Below, piece by piece: positions 25,591 to 34,768 of a DNA stretch of 54,149 nucleotides (its first letter is position 1; each line of letters begins with the position of its first letter). Source of the DNA: Akkermansiaceae bacterium (lineage in GTDB: Bacteria > Verrucomicrobiota > Verrucomicrobiia > Verrucomicrobiales > Akkermansiaceae); assembly GCA_029253285.1 (NCBI GenBank), contig JAQWZU010000115.1, positions 1 through 54,149 on the forward strand, read 5' to 3'. The translations under genes were made by a program, and so were the position numbers. Below the pieces are notes generated by a model that was given only the letters and a program-made list of their open reading frames with translations, did not search any database and was not told the origin of the DNA.

Positions 25591-27024
25591 TTATTCGCTT
25601 TTTTCGGGCGCTTCTTTTTTCGGTGCGTCGGTCTTCTCGGTAGTCTCCGCAGGTTTTACCTCTTTCTCTTTATTGCCGGGGCGGGGAGGGATGGCGATGG
25701 GAGGAGTGACTGCTTCGATCCGTTTTCTGGGAGGCTTGCCGTTTTTCGGAGCGGGTGTGCTACCCGGAATAGGCGGAGGGTTGATGAAGGGGCTTGGTGT
25801 GTCCGTGACCGGTCCGGGTGTCGGGACCTTGACCGGTTTGGTGGTCACACTGACCTTTTTAGCCTTCTCAAGTTGTTGCTTTCTCTTGTTGATTGCTTTG
25901 ATGTGGGTCGCAGCAATCTTGAAGTTTCTTCCTTCGAGGGTCTTCTGAAGCTCCATGTTCCTGATAAGCTTGTCGCGATTGGCGACGCGAGCCTGGTATT
26001 CGGCCTGTTGCTGGACGGTGGCGTCCGCGGCAGGTTTTTTGGGTTCGGTCGGACCGTTCAAGATCTTGAAGCTTACCACGAAACTGGAAGGTTCGACCTT
26101 TGCGGGGGGTGCTTTGTCGTCAGGCTTCTTCTCAGGCTGTTCGACTTTCTCCGGGGTGATGGTGAAGAGATACTTTGCACCGGATGAATCAGTGATGTTG
26201 ACTTCGCGCTGGTCGTTCTCGTTGACGAGGTCTTTAACTTCCTGCTCGTTGAGGAGGTCGGTGAAATTGACCTGAGTGAAGAAGTTCTTCAAGGCCATGG
26301 CTTCGGTGCTGTTGGTTTCCCAACCGGCGGTGCCATCTTCGAGCGTGAAGTCATCGACGGCGGTGGGACGGGAGACGGTCCAGGATTCATAAGACGCACC
26401 GTCCTTGGACTTGACCTCTACTTTGATCGGAGAATCGAGCAAGGTGAGCGATTTGGTAATCCAGTCTTCGGGCTTAGCCTGGAGGTTATCAAACCCTTCT
26501 TTGATGACGTAGACTCCGCTGTCGTCGTTGCTCAAGCGAATGTAGCGTCCACTTCCGCTACCGCGTCCACCTTTGGTCTCGTTGCGCTTTCCGATGTAGT
26601 AGGTGATCAGGGTGTCTTCACCGCTCTTTAAAGTAATCGTTTTAGGGCGGTTGTCGGTTTTTTCATCTTCGGGATCGAGATGGAACCGGTCGTAGTAGTC
26701 TTTTTCGATCGAGGTAGCCTGGATGACCCTGGCCTTCTGGAGGTCATCAAAGATGCCCGAGAGGGTTTGTAGGTTGACGGGGAAGTTGCCTTCTTCCGAG
26801 ACGAACCAGCGATTCTCCTTGAGGACTGCGGTAGTAGTGTCGTCTCCGGCGGTGACTGCGACTTCGGTGATTTTACCGAGGTCGATGTCACCGAGAGTTT
26901 CCGCGCCAATTTCGAGCTTGGTTGAGACTGTGATCTTGTCGTCTTTGTCGTTCTTCGTTTTGAAGACAATGAGTCCGGCGACGAGGGTTAGGATCCAGAG
27001 GATGAGTAGTTGTTTACGTGACAT
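25591..27024 (-). CDS. DUF4340 domain-containing membrane-anchored protein
   Basis: 477 residues. An N-terminal membrane anchor (LLILWILTLVAGLIVF) is followed by repeated beta/alpha modules of the DUF4340 kind (GDIDLGKITEVAVTAGDDTT, LKENRWFVSEEGNFPVNLQT, then GSGSGRYIRLSNDDSGVYVI). The last 80 or so residues form a Pro/Lys/Glu/Ala tail without predicted fold (PTPGPVTDTPSPFINPPPIP). In Verrucomicrobia and other phyla this family sits next to Gld-type ABC genes, as here (42 bases from the GldG-like gene). It is probably a periplasmic accessory component. Biochemical function is unknown. Confidence 0.88.
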   Translation of the reverse strand: MSRKQLLILWILTLVAGLIVFKTKNDKDDKITVSTKLEIGAETLGDIDLGKITEVAVTAGDDTTTAVLKENRWFVSEEGNFPVNLQTLSGIFDDLQKARVIQATSIEKDYYDRFHLDPEDEKTDNRPKTITLKSGEDTLITYYIGKRNETKGGRGSGSGRYIRLSNDDSGVYVIKEGFDNLQAKPEDWITKSLTLLDSPIKVEVKSKDGASYESWTVSRPTAVDDFTLEDGTAGWETNSTEAMALKNFFTQVNFTDLLNEQEVKDLVNENDQREVNITDSSGAKYLFTITPEKVEQPEKKPDDKAPPAKVEPSSFVVSFKILNGPTEPKKPAADATVQQQAEYQARVANRDKLIRNMELQKTLEGRNFKIAATHIKAINKRKQQLEKAKKVSVTTKPVKVPTPGPVTDTPSPFINPPPIPGSTPAPKNGKPPRKRIEAVTPPIAIPPRPGNKEKEVKPAETTEKTDAPKKEAPEKSE

Positions 27025-27065
27025 TGTTTTAGTGACTGGGTTTTGGAGTGACTAAGGAATGTGAA

Positions 27066-29177
27066 TTAACGAGCTTGGGTGCTCATGCGGCGATAGATGA
27101 ATACTCCGATTCCCGCAAGAATGACGAGCCCGGGGACAATGAGAAGGGATTTAAGGAAGATGCCGGACTTGATGGCGTCGATATCCGACTGAAGTCCTTT
27201 TTGTTCTTCCCGCATTTCCCTCTCTTTAGCAGCCCGTTCTTTTTGGGCATCGAAATAGAATTTGGTTTCTTCGGCGGTGAAGCGAGCGCGGCCTTCGGCG
27301 GCTCGTTTCTGAACCAATTCGGAGAGCTTCTTATTGGCCGCGTCCAGTTCATCCTGAATGGCTTTAACTTTTTTCCCAATGGTCTGCTCATATTCCGCCT
27401 CCAGATCCTTGAAGACAGTGAGCGGGCGCATGACCGGGGTGCGGGCCCGCGCTCCGATGAGGTGGGCCGAGTTGTTGGCCTGGTCGACGATGTTGAGGAG
27501 AAACGGTCCGTTCCCGGAGAGGGGGACGGCACGGAGTTGCACTCCCTGGGTGGTAAGAGCCTGACGGTAGCCGTAGGCGACACGGTCCATGATGAAGTCT
27601 GAATCGGCAACGAGAATGAGGTTGCCGGTTGCGGTGCCTTTTTTAAGAGCCTCGGTTTTGGCTTCCTTTGTCTTCTCTCCATCGGCTTTTTCCTCTTTCT
27701 TATCGTCGGAGTCTTTTTCTTCCTCGTCCTCTTTTTTGTCGGCCGGATTACCGTCGGGGAAGGCGGTTTCAAATTCACCACTGAGGCGCACGACGAGATC
27801 GTAGCCTTTGTCTTTTGAACTCAAGCCCTTGGTGAGTGTTTGAGGATTCTGGAAGGATGCCTTGACCCTGGTGTCGGGAACAAAGCCGCTTCGGTCCGAG
27901 CTTTTCAGGATGCGGGAGACTTCGAGTCCTTTCGCTTCGATGGAAGTGAAGGCGCCCGGCGCAAGGAAGACGAGGTTTTGGATGGATGCCAGAGTGATGT
28001 CATCCTGAATGCTCATGTCCTCCTTGTTGTAGACTGAGAAGAAGGGGTTATCAGCGGCGAATTTCGGGTCGAATAGGACTTCCGGTCCGCTGGTGACAAT
28101 GCCGTGCTTCTCAAACAACTGGGGCAGGGTCGAGACCGTCGGAGTGCCACCCTGGGGAGGCATTCCGGGGAACTGCGGTTGTTGGGCGGTCTGTTGGGCC
28201 GCGAGGGAGAGGGAGTCAACACAAGCGATCACGTTTCCTCCGCGAAGAAGGTATTGGTCGAGGGCAAATTCCGCTTCCGGAGTGATTCCGGCTGGGTGAA
28301 CCACGAGGACAACCGGGATACGCTCTGGGTCGAGGTAATCTGGAGCGTCGCCCCATTCGTTATTTTCGTAGATGGTGGGAAGGTTTTCCACGATACTCAT
28401 ACCAAGGTCGGCAAGCTCACGGGAGTTTTTGAGTTCGCTGTAGATGGCCTGACCTTTTCGGCTTTGGCCGCCGGTGCTGATGTTGAGCGGCGTTACGAGT
28501 CCGATAACCGGGCGATTGCGCACGGTGACTTCGGCGATGGCGCTGATGATGTCGTATTCAAGCTGGGTTTCGGCTTCCGGGTTGAAGAAAGGAATGACTT
28601 TCTTTTTATCCAGCGAGCTAATGGAGGCTCCAAAAAAGAGGCGTCCTGTTTCACTCACCTGTGTGATGTTAATTTCATCTACGATGGCGGCGTCTTCCTC
28701 ATCGGTGTTTGCTTGTGGATCGATGAAGTTCAGCGTGATGTTTTCGTTTTTGGCCAGGCCTGAGATTTCCTCGAGGAAGTTATCTACTCTTGGAATATAG
28801 CGTTTGATATCAGCCGAAGCTCCTTCGATATCCCGTGTCACGTAGTAGTTGATCGTCACGGGGTCTTCGAGTTCGGCGAGGATGGACTTGGTTCCTTCGG
28901 TGAGGGTGAAGCGGTCATCTTCGGTGAGGTCGATGTTTTTCCGGCCGATAGCGGTATCACTCACAATTTCGGTGAAGAAGAAGACGAGGGCGGCGAGCAC
29001 GGCAGTGCCGACGGCAGCCCGGGCGATGCGATTTTCCGTATGCATGGAAAAGGCCGCCAGTCCGATAACGAGTGCAGTCCAACGGATTGATTCGAGGGAT
29101 TCGACTGCAAAGGAGAGAAGGAGCAGAAGAAGTCCGATGCCGGCGATGGCGAGGAGAGCGGGTTTGAGAGCTTTCAT
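27066..29177 (-). CDS. GldG-family protein (ABC-type transport auxiliary, membrane-anchored)
   Basis: 703 residues. Several N-terminal helices (ALLAIAGIGLLLLLLSF, then further helices to about residue 70) are followed by the conserved periplasmic core: LTEGTKSILAELEDPVTINY and VDNFLEEISGLA near the start of the core, then PVIGLVTPLNISTG and IPVVLVVHPAGITPEAEFAL. A charged low-complexity insert rich in Lys/Glu/Asp lies near residue 480 (KKEDEEEKDSDDKKEEKADG). A coiled-coil near 595-670 and a C-terminal helix (LLIVPGLVILAGIGVFIYRR) complete the GldG architecture. In Bacteroidetes GldG works with the GldA/GldF ABC transporter for gliding. The role in this lineage is unknown. Confidence 0.9.
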   Translation of the reverse strand: MKALKPALLAIAGIGLLLLLLSFAVESLESIRWTALVIGLAAFSMHTENRIARAAVGTAVLAALVFFFTEIVSDTAIGRKNIDLTEDDRFTLTEGTKSILAELEDPVTINYYVTRDIEGASADIKRYIPRVDNFLEEISGLAKNENITLNFIDPQANTDEEDAAIVDEINITQVSETGRLFFGASISSLDKKKVIPFFNPEAETQLEYDIISAIAEVTVRNRPVIGLVTPLNISTGGQSRKGQAIYSELKNSRELADLGMSIVENLPTIYENNEWGDAPDYLDPERIPVVLVVHPAGITPEAEFALDQYLLRGGNVIACVDSLSLAAQQTAQQPQFPGMPPQGGTPTVSTLPQLFEKHGIVTSGPEVLFDPKFAADNPFFSVYNKEDMSIQDDITLASIQNLVFLAPGAFTSIEAKGLEVSRILKSSDRSGFVPDTRVKASFQNPQTLTKGLSSKDKGYDLVVRLSGEFETAFPDGNPADKKEDEEEKDSDDKKEEKADGEKTKEAKTEALKKGTATGNLILVADSDFIMDRVAYGYRQALTTQGVQLRAVPLSGNGPFLLNIVDQANNSAHLIGARARTPVMRPLTVFKDLEAEYEQTIGKKVKAIQDELDAANKKLSELVQKRAAEGRARFTAEETKFYFDAQKERAAKEREMREEQKGLQSDIDAIKSGIFLKSLLIVPGLVILAGIGVFIYRRMSTQAR

Positions 29178-29201
29178 TGGTCGAATATTGAGTAAGAAGA
29201 A

Positions 29202-29933
29202 TTAAGCACGCTGTGATTTCAGAACGAGGTTGGTGCCAACCAGGCAGACGGAGATCAATCCGATGAAGTAGATCAAACTTGGCAGGCGAATGAGGCCACG
29301 GGTGGCGTCGAGGAAGTGAGAGTAGACTCCGAGGGTCGAGAGCAGATTGACAGTCTCCGCGGAACCGGAGCGCCGGACTTCATTGATGACGGGATCAATG
29401 CCGCAGAAAGTGAGAATAAAGCAGATCGCTACTGAAACAATAAGCGCTACAACCTGGTCACGGGTAAAAGCGGAGACCAGAGAGCTGATGGCAAGGAAGG
29501 TGCAGCATACGATGAAGCTGCCCAGATAGCCGGAGAAGATCGTCCAGTTGTCGGGATCGCCCAGCCAGTTGACTGAAACAACGATTGGGAAGGTGAGAGC
29601 TAATGCGAGGAGCCAGACGAAGGCCGAGGCGAAGAACTTGCCTAGAATGGCGCTGCCCATAGAAACGGGCATGGTTCCGAGGAGTTCAATGGTGCCTGTT
29701 CGGTGCTCATCCGACCAGAGACGCATCGTCACGGCGGGAGCGAGGATCATGAGGAGGAGAGGATGCCACCAGAAGAAAGAGTAGCTGAGGCTGGCGTCTT
29801 CATAACGCCAAAAGCTTCCGAAGGTGAATGCCAAACCGACGGAGAGAAGTCCGAAGATAACAATAACGGCGTAGGCAGTGAGCTGGGTAAAGTAGCTTGT
29901 CAGCTCACGCTTAAAAATAGTCCAGGTGTTCAT
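29202..29933 (-). CDS. ABC-2 type transporter permease (GldF-like)
   Basis: 243 residues. The N terminus MNTWTIFKRELTSYFTQLTA is the usual start of GldF-like permeases, which supports the ATG at 29933; the frame is open upstream over the end of the ATPase gene but carries no membrane signal. Six helices are visible. The segment LWSDEHRTGTIELLGTMPVS is typical of ABC-2 permeases. It forms the transport channel with the ATPase encoded 22 bases upstream and with the GldG-like protein encoded 24 bases downstream. Substrate unknown. Confidence 0.9.
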   Translation of the reverse strand: MNTWTIFKRELTSYFTQLTAYAVIVIFGLLSVGLAFTFGSFWRYEDASLSYSFFWWHPLLLMILAPAVTMRLWSDEHRTGTIELLGTMPVSMGSAILGKFFASAFVWLLALALTFPIVVSVNWLGDPDNWTIFSGYLGSFIVCCTFLAISSLVSAFTRDQVVALIVSVAICFILTFCGIDPVINEVRRSGSAETVNLLSTLGVYSHFLDATRGLIRLPSLIYFIGLISVCLVGTNLVLKSQRA

Positions 29934-29955
29934 AGTAAGATTCTTAAGTAGTGAA

Positions 29956-30681
29956 TTAAGCCGCAGGTGATTCGTGACTGGTGACTTTACGGAAAAGCTC
30001 CGAAAGGGAACCTCCGCCTTGTTTTTCCAACTCATCAGGAGTTCCGTCGGCAACGATGCTTCCTTGGTCAACAATGACCGCGCGGGTGCAGGCGGCGGAG
30101 ACTTCTTCCAAAATGTGAGTGGAAAAAAGAATGGCGCGATCTTTTCCAAGGCGCTTGATTAATTTGCGCACTTCGGATTTCTGGTTGGGATCGAGTCCGT
30201 CGGTCGGTTCGTCGAGAACGAGGACCTCGGGGTTGTGGAGAAGGGATTGCGCGAGGCAGGTCCGGTGACGATATCCCTTGGAGAGGGTGTCGATGGACTG
30301 GCTGGCGACGCTCTCGAGAAAGCAGGTTTCGATGGCTTCATCGACGGAGGTAGCTCTCGCGGTTCCTTTCAGCCCCTGCATGGAAGCGCAAAACTTCAGG
30401 AAGCCTTGAACCGTCATATCATTATAAAGCGGAGCGGACTCGGGAAGGTAGCCGATCTTACGCTTGGCCTCGGTTGGGCTGCCGATCATGGAGATTCCGC
30501 AGATTTCAATTTCGCCGGCAGTGACCGGCAGGAAGCCAGTGACCATGCGCATCGTCGTCGATTTTCCTGCTCCGTTGGGCCCGAGGAAGCCAAGAACTTC
30601 GCCCTTCTGCACCGAGAAGGAGAGGTTATCGACGGCAACCTTGTGGCCGAACTGTTTTCTGAGACCTTTTACTTCGATCAT
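29956..30681 (-). CDS. ABC transporter ATP-binding protein (GldA-like)
   Basis: 241 residues, a complete ABC ATPase: Walker A GPNGAGKST near residue 35, Q-loop IGYLPESAPLYNDM, signature LSKGYRHRTCLAQSLL, Walker B VLVLDEPTDGLDPNQ, and the switch His in STHILEE. LSKGY is the signature variant common in the GldA/NatA-like subfamily that lacks the usual LSGGQ. It is the first gene of the minus-strand operon ABC ATPase, permease, GldG-like and DUF4340 protein, which probably act as one complex. Confidence 0.94.
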   Translation of the reverse strand: MIEVKGLRKQFGHKVAVDNLSFSVQKGEVLGFLGPNGAGKSTTMRMVTGFLPVTAGEIEICGISMIGSPTEAKRKIGYLPESAPLYNDMTVQGFLKFCASMQGLKGTARATSVDEAIETCFLESVASQSIDTLSKGYRHRTCLAQSLLHNPEVLVLDEPTDGLDPNQKSEVRKLIKRLGKDRAILFSTHILEEVSAACTRAVIVDQGSIVADGTPDELEKQGGGSLSELFRKVTSHESPAA

Positions 30682-30816
30682 TGTTGAGTTTTTGGGTTTG
30701 TATTCACGATGTAAGCGACGTGCCGCTGGAAGTTGTTGGGGAATCTTGTTTCTTCCACAAATTTTTCAAGTCGAAAGTTGATTGGCAACGTGGGGCTAAT
30801 CTGCGAGGAATCGAGT

Positions 30817-31731
30817 ATGAAATTGCGAGCGGGAGTTGCCGGGGCTGGATCGATGGGAAGAAATCACGCCAGATGCTACTCTTTGATCGAAGAAGCCGAG
30901 TTGGAAGCGGTCTACGATGCTGATTTGGAGCGTGCTAAAGCGATTGCAGAGGAATTCGGGGCTGAAGCGGTGGATTCTCTGGAGGCGCTGGCCGAAGCCT
31001 GTGATTTGGCGAGCGTCGCCGTGCCGACGGTGGCTCATTTGTCTGTTGGGGGTGAATTAATGAGGCGGGGAGTTCACGTTTTGATGGAAAAACCGATTGC
31101 GCCCAATGTGGAGGAGGCCCAGGAATTGGTGAAATTGGCCGGGGAATTCGATCGCATTCTGCAAGTCGGACACATCGAGCGCTTCAATCCAGTGATGCGG
31201 GAGCTGGAGGCCAAACTGCATCAACCCAAGTTCATCGAGGCCCACCGACTCTCGCCCTTTCCGAACCGGAGCATTGATATCGGGGTGGTTTTGGATCTCA
31301 TGATTCACGATTTGGAAATCATTCTCCACCTGGTCAAGTCGCCGGTGGAAAGTATCGATGCGGTTGGAGTGCCGGTGCTCATGAAAAGCGAGGACATTGC
31401 CAATGCCCGCCTCAGATTTGAGAATGGCTGTGTCGCCAATGTCACGGCAAGTCGGATCAGTCCGGAACGACTTCGTAAAATTCGAGTCTTTCAGGACGAC
31501 GGCTATCTTTCGCTCGATTATCAGGAGCAGGCCGGGGAAATGTATTGGAAGGAGGGCGGGGAGATCAGGAAAGCGCCAGTTGAAGTTGAAAAAGACGAAC
31601 CGCTCAAGTTGGAACTCTCGGCCTTTGTCGAAAGCGTGCGGGATGGCAAGACTCCGGCGGTGACCGGTCAGCAGGGAACAGATGCTCTCGCTATTGCCTT
31701 TAAGATCACGGAGATGATCATGGCTTCGTGA
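30817..31731 (+). CDS. Gfo/Idh/MocA family oxidoreductase
   Basis: 304 residues, an NAD(P)-dependent sugar dehydrogenase. The Rossmann motif GVAGAGSMGRNHAR lies at the N terminus, EKPIAPNVEEAQELV near residue 90, and VGHIERFNPVMRELE near 110. That last pattern resembles UDP-N-acetylglucosamine 3-dehydrogenases (GnnA type), but the reaction is not certain. The catalytic-type Asp/His pair (VLDLMIHDLEI) is present. The start at 30817 has a good ribosome-binding site (GAGGA, 8 bases). The 3' end overlaps the convergent sulfatase-GH43 gene by 14 bases. It is divergent from the ABC operon with 135 bases between. Confidence 0.92.
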   Translation: MKLRAGVAGAGSMGRNHARCYSLIEEAELEAVYDADLERAKAIAEEFGAEAVDSLEALAEACDLASVAVPTVAHLSVGGELMRRGVHVLMEKPIAPNVEEAQELVKLAGEFDRILQVGHIERFNPVMRELEAKLHQPKFIEAHRLSPFPNRSIDIGVVLDLMIHDLEIILHLVKSPVESIDAVGVPVLMKSEDIANARLRFENGCVANVTASRISPERLRKIRVFQDDGYLSLDYQEQAGEMYWKEGGEIRKAPVEVEKDEPLKLELSAFVESVRDGKTPAVTGQQGTDALAIAFKITEMIMAS

Positions 31732-34645
31732 TTTCCAGATCTGAAAAGGTCGTGGGGATGTCGACGACGCGGAGGCCGATGGTTCCTTTTTGGTAGTCCT
31801 TATCGGCGTGGGTGAAGAGTTGGCTTCCGTTGAGGGAGATCGTGAATTCGGGGCCGATACCAGTAACGCTGAGTTGGTGTCTTTTTGAAACGTCGATCGG
31901 GAGGGTGATCCGTCTCAGCTCCTTCCAACCGGAGCCGTCCATTTTCCCGAGGAGGACGGAATTTTGGCTGGGTTTAATGCCGACGAAGTAGCCGCGGTGG
32001 GCATCGTATCCGACGGATGGGGCGGTGACGCGGAAAAGGAGGCCAGCACCGCGGCCCTTGCGATTGTTGTGGAAGTCGAGAGTAACTGAAGCGGTGAAGT
32101 CCCGGGGGGCTTGATCGTGGAGGACAATTTTTTCTCCAGAACGGTAGTCGTTGATGAGTTTGCTTTGTGGGGATCCCAAGCGAAGGCCGTCATCGGTGAC
32201 TTGGTAGAACTGATGGTGGCCGTAGAGAGAGTGATCGGATCTGAGGTCGGAGCGGTAGGGCGGATTGAGCTGTGATGCTTTCTCTCCGGCTGGCCGGGGA
32301 TGAACTTGACCTGATGGGAATGGTCTCCCGAAGAGGGGGCGGCCGTCTCGGTGGAACTTGAAGGGTTGGACAAAAATGGCGCGTCGCCAGCCGGGTTTGG
32401 GGTCGCGCTTGGCGTGGAAGATGTGCCACCATTCAGATCCGTCTGGTGACTTGACGAAACAGGAATGACCGACGCCGAAGGTTTCCTTGGATGATTGGAA
32501 GATGCTCCCTTTGCGTTTTTTCCAGGATGCGGGATCGAGTGGATCGTCACCGGTGAGTTCGAGTTGACCGAGTTTGTAGCTGGGCAACCAGGAAGCACCG
32601 CAGGAATAGATGAGATAGGTATGTTTGCCATTCTTGAGAACCTGTGGCCCTTCATTCAGGCCGCGGCCGTTTGCGCCGCCTTCAGTTTTCTCCCACGGAT
32701 AATCGAGGTTGTTGCAAATGCGCACGCGTTTGCCGGCGAGCTTGGTGGGTGAGGCCATTTCGGCGATGTAGAGAAATTGTTGGTCGGTTTCTGGCCCGTC
32801 CCATCCGGACCAAATAGCGTAGAGTTTGCCCTTATGCTCGAGCGGGGTCATGTCGATGGCCCAGAGGTTTTCTTCTTCGGAGTCGCCGGTTTGAAATGGT
32901 CCGTGGAGTTCATAGCCGCTGAGAGGGTCTTTGGTTTTCGACTGAAGAACGTAGGCGAGATGGTTTTTATTTTGGCCGTCGGAAGCGGCGAAGTAGATAT
33001 GCCACTTGCCGTTGAGGTAGTGGAGTTCGGGTGCCCAGACCTCTTGGGAATAGGGTCCGGTTTCCGGAGCTTTCCAGACGAGATGTTTTTGACCGAAGGA
33101 GGTCAGGTTCTTGCTTGTATGAATTGAGATGCCGCGATTGCCGTCGGAAAAACACCAGAGATAACGCTCGTTGTTGGGGTCGCGAATAACCCAGGGATCA
33201 GCTCCCTCGCCGATGGGGTTGACGAATTGATTGTCCGGGAGCGCGCCGACTTTGGCGTAGTCGGGGTGGCTGCCGTCGACGGGCATCTGCTTGTTCCAGG
33301 CGCGAAGGGCTTTGTCGAGTCGGGCGACGAGTTCAGGATGCTTTCCGGCGAGGTTTCTGGTTTCACCGGGATCGGCGGGAAGGTTGTAGAGCTGAGGTGT
33401 CGAGCCGTCATGGTTGACGAGGTATTTCCATTTGCCCTCTCGGACCGCAAGGTCGGGATTGTCTTCATCGAATCCGTGACCAAAGCCCGGGCGGTCGGGT
33501 GGGCGTCGCCAGAAGATTGGGGCCTCGCGGGAGGCGGTAGATTTTCCGACGAGGGTTTGCGAGACGTCCTCGCCGTCGAGTTTCTGAGAAGGTTTGGTTC
33601 CGGTGATTTGGTAAAGGGAACGGTTGAGATCAATGGCGCTAAAAACGGAGGAGTCGTTGGTGCTGCCGATTTTTTCTTTGGGTATGAGACCGGGTGCCCA
33701 GACGACGAGAGGGGAGCGAATACCGCCTTCATACATCCATGTTTTTGCTCCGCGGAAGGGACGGGAGGTGCCGGCACCAGGCTCGTGGCCGTTGTCGGAG
33801 CAGACGGTGATGATAGTGTTGTCGCGGAGCTTAGGGTCGTTGCGAACACGGTCGAAGAGGCGAGCGAGTTGCTCGTCCATGGAGTCGAGGACGCCATTGT
33901 AGAGCGCGCGTTTGCTGCCGCCCCATTTGTCAAGTGGTGGCCAGAATGGACCGTGGACATCGTCAGGCCAGAGGTTGATGAAGAAGGGCTTTTCTTTAAT
34001 CTGTGATTTATCGATAAATTTGAGCGCTTCCTCAACGAAGCCGGTAGTGATTTCGGAACGCTGCATCCACTTGAACCCTTCACCAAGTCGTTCGGCATCG
34101 GCCCAAATTCGTCCCGTGATGGGGTCACCGCCCTTGGGGTTGGGTTTCATGGTGAGCGGAAGAAGTTTGGGACCAATTCCCTCAAAATTGGTGAGTGATT
34201 CATCAAAGCCATAGGATGGGATGGCTGGAGCATCGGCGACGTCGCGTTGCCCGCCCATATGCCATTTGCCGAAGTGGCCGGTGGCGTAGCCGTGGGCTTT
34301 GAGCTGTTTGGCCAGAGTAGGTGCATTGGGATCAAGCCACTGGGCCATGCCGCGCTTACTATTGTCACGACGATTATTGAGATAGGAGGTGATGCGATAG
34401 CGATGCGGGTATTGCCCCGTGGTGAGCGCGACGCGGGAGGGTGAGCAAATGGGAGAGTTGACGTAGAAATTGGTGAACTTGATTCCCTCCGATGCGAGGC
34501 GGTCGATGTGTTGGGTTTTCACCGTGCCACCAAAGCAGGAGAAGTCGGAGTAGCCCATGTCATCGATGAAGACGACGATGACGTTTGGCCTGTCTTGGGA
34601 ATGAAGCAGGAAGCTACTAAGTAAAAAGGCGAGGAGAGATTTCAT
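31718..34645 (-). CDS. Sulfatase-GH43 fusion protein with C-terminal beta-sandwich
   Basis: One unbroken 975-residue frame. Domains in order: a signal peptide (MKSLLAFLLSSFLLHSQDRP); a full sulfatase (about 18-455) with IDD metal ligands near 28, CSPSR with Cys67, GKWHMGG and SDNG; a GH43 five-bladed propeller (about 475-785); and a C-terminal beta-sandwich (about 795-975) similar to LamG or GH43-appended domains. The three GH43 catalytic acids are visible: Asp483 in GEGADPWVI, Asp598 in WAIDMTPLEH, and Glu665 in NEGPQVLK. It probably removes sulfate and arabinosyl or xylosyl groups from the same glycan. This is a secreted two-enzyme chain. The end overlaps the convergent oxidoreductase gene by 14 bases. 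Confidence 0.93.
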   Translation of the reverse strand: MKSLLAFLLSSFLLHSQDRPNVIVVFIDDMGYSDFSCFGGTVKTQHIDRLASEGIKFTNFYVNSPICSPSRVALTTGQYPHRYRITSYLNNRRDNSKRGMAQWLDPNAPTLAKQLKAHGYATGHFGKWHMGGQRDVADAPAIPSYGFDESLTNFEGIGPKLLPLTMKPNPKGGDPITGRIWADAERLGEGFKWMQRSEITTGFVEEALKFIDKSQIKEKPFFINLWPDDVHGPFWPPLDKWGGSKRALYNGVLDSMDEQLARLFDRVRNDPKLRDNTIITVCSDNGHEPGAGTSRPFRGAKTWMYEGGIRSPLVVWAPGLIPKEKIGSTNDSSVFSAIDLNRSLYQITGTKPSQKLDGEDVSQTLVGKSTASREAPIFWRRPPDRPGFGHGFDEDNPDLAVREGKWKYLVNHDGSTPQLYNLPADPGETRNLAGKHPELVARLDKALRAWNKQMPVDGSHPDYAKVGALPDNQFVNPIGEGADPWVIRDPNNERYLWCFSDGNRGISIHTSKNLTSFGQKHLVWKAPETGPYSQEVWAPELHYLNGKWHIYFAASDGQNKNHLAYVLQSKTKDPLSGYELHGPFQTGDSEEENLWAIDMTPLEHKGKLYAIWSGWDGPETDQQFLYIAEMASPTKLAGKRVRICNNLDYPWEKTEGGANGRGLNEGPQVLKNGKHTYLIYSCGASWLPSYKLGQLELTGDDPLDPASWKKRKGSIFQSSKETFGVGHSCFVKSPDGSEWWHIFHAKRDPKPGWRRAIFVQPFKFHRDGRPLFGRPFPSGQVHPRPAGEKASQLNPPYRSDLRSDHSLYGHHQFYQVTDDGLRLGSPQSKLINDYRSGEKIVLHDQAPRDFTASVTLDFHNNRKGRGAGLLFRVTAPSVGYDAHRGYFVGIKPSQNSVLLGKMDGSGWKELRRITLPIDVSKRHQLSVTGIGPEFTISLNGSQLFTHADKDYQKGTIGLRVVDIPTTFSDLEITKP

Positions 34646-34768
34646 GATGGCATCAAAGGACTACTGGGAGTTTAAGAAAAGTCGATGGGGGTAGGCGAGG
34701 CTGGATTGTTGAATAAATAATAGGGAAGTGGGCTTGAGGCTTTGCGATGCGGCCTTAGTTTTAGATTC

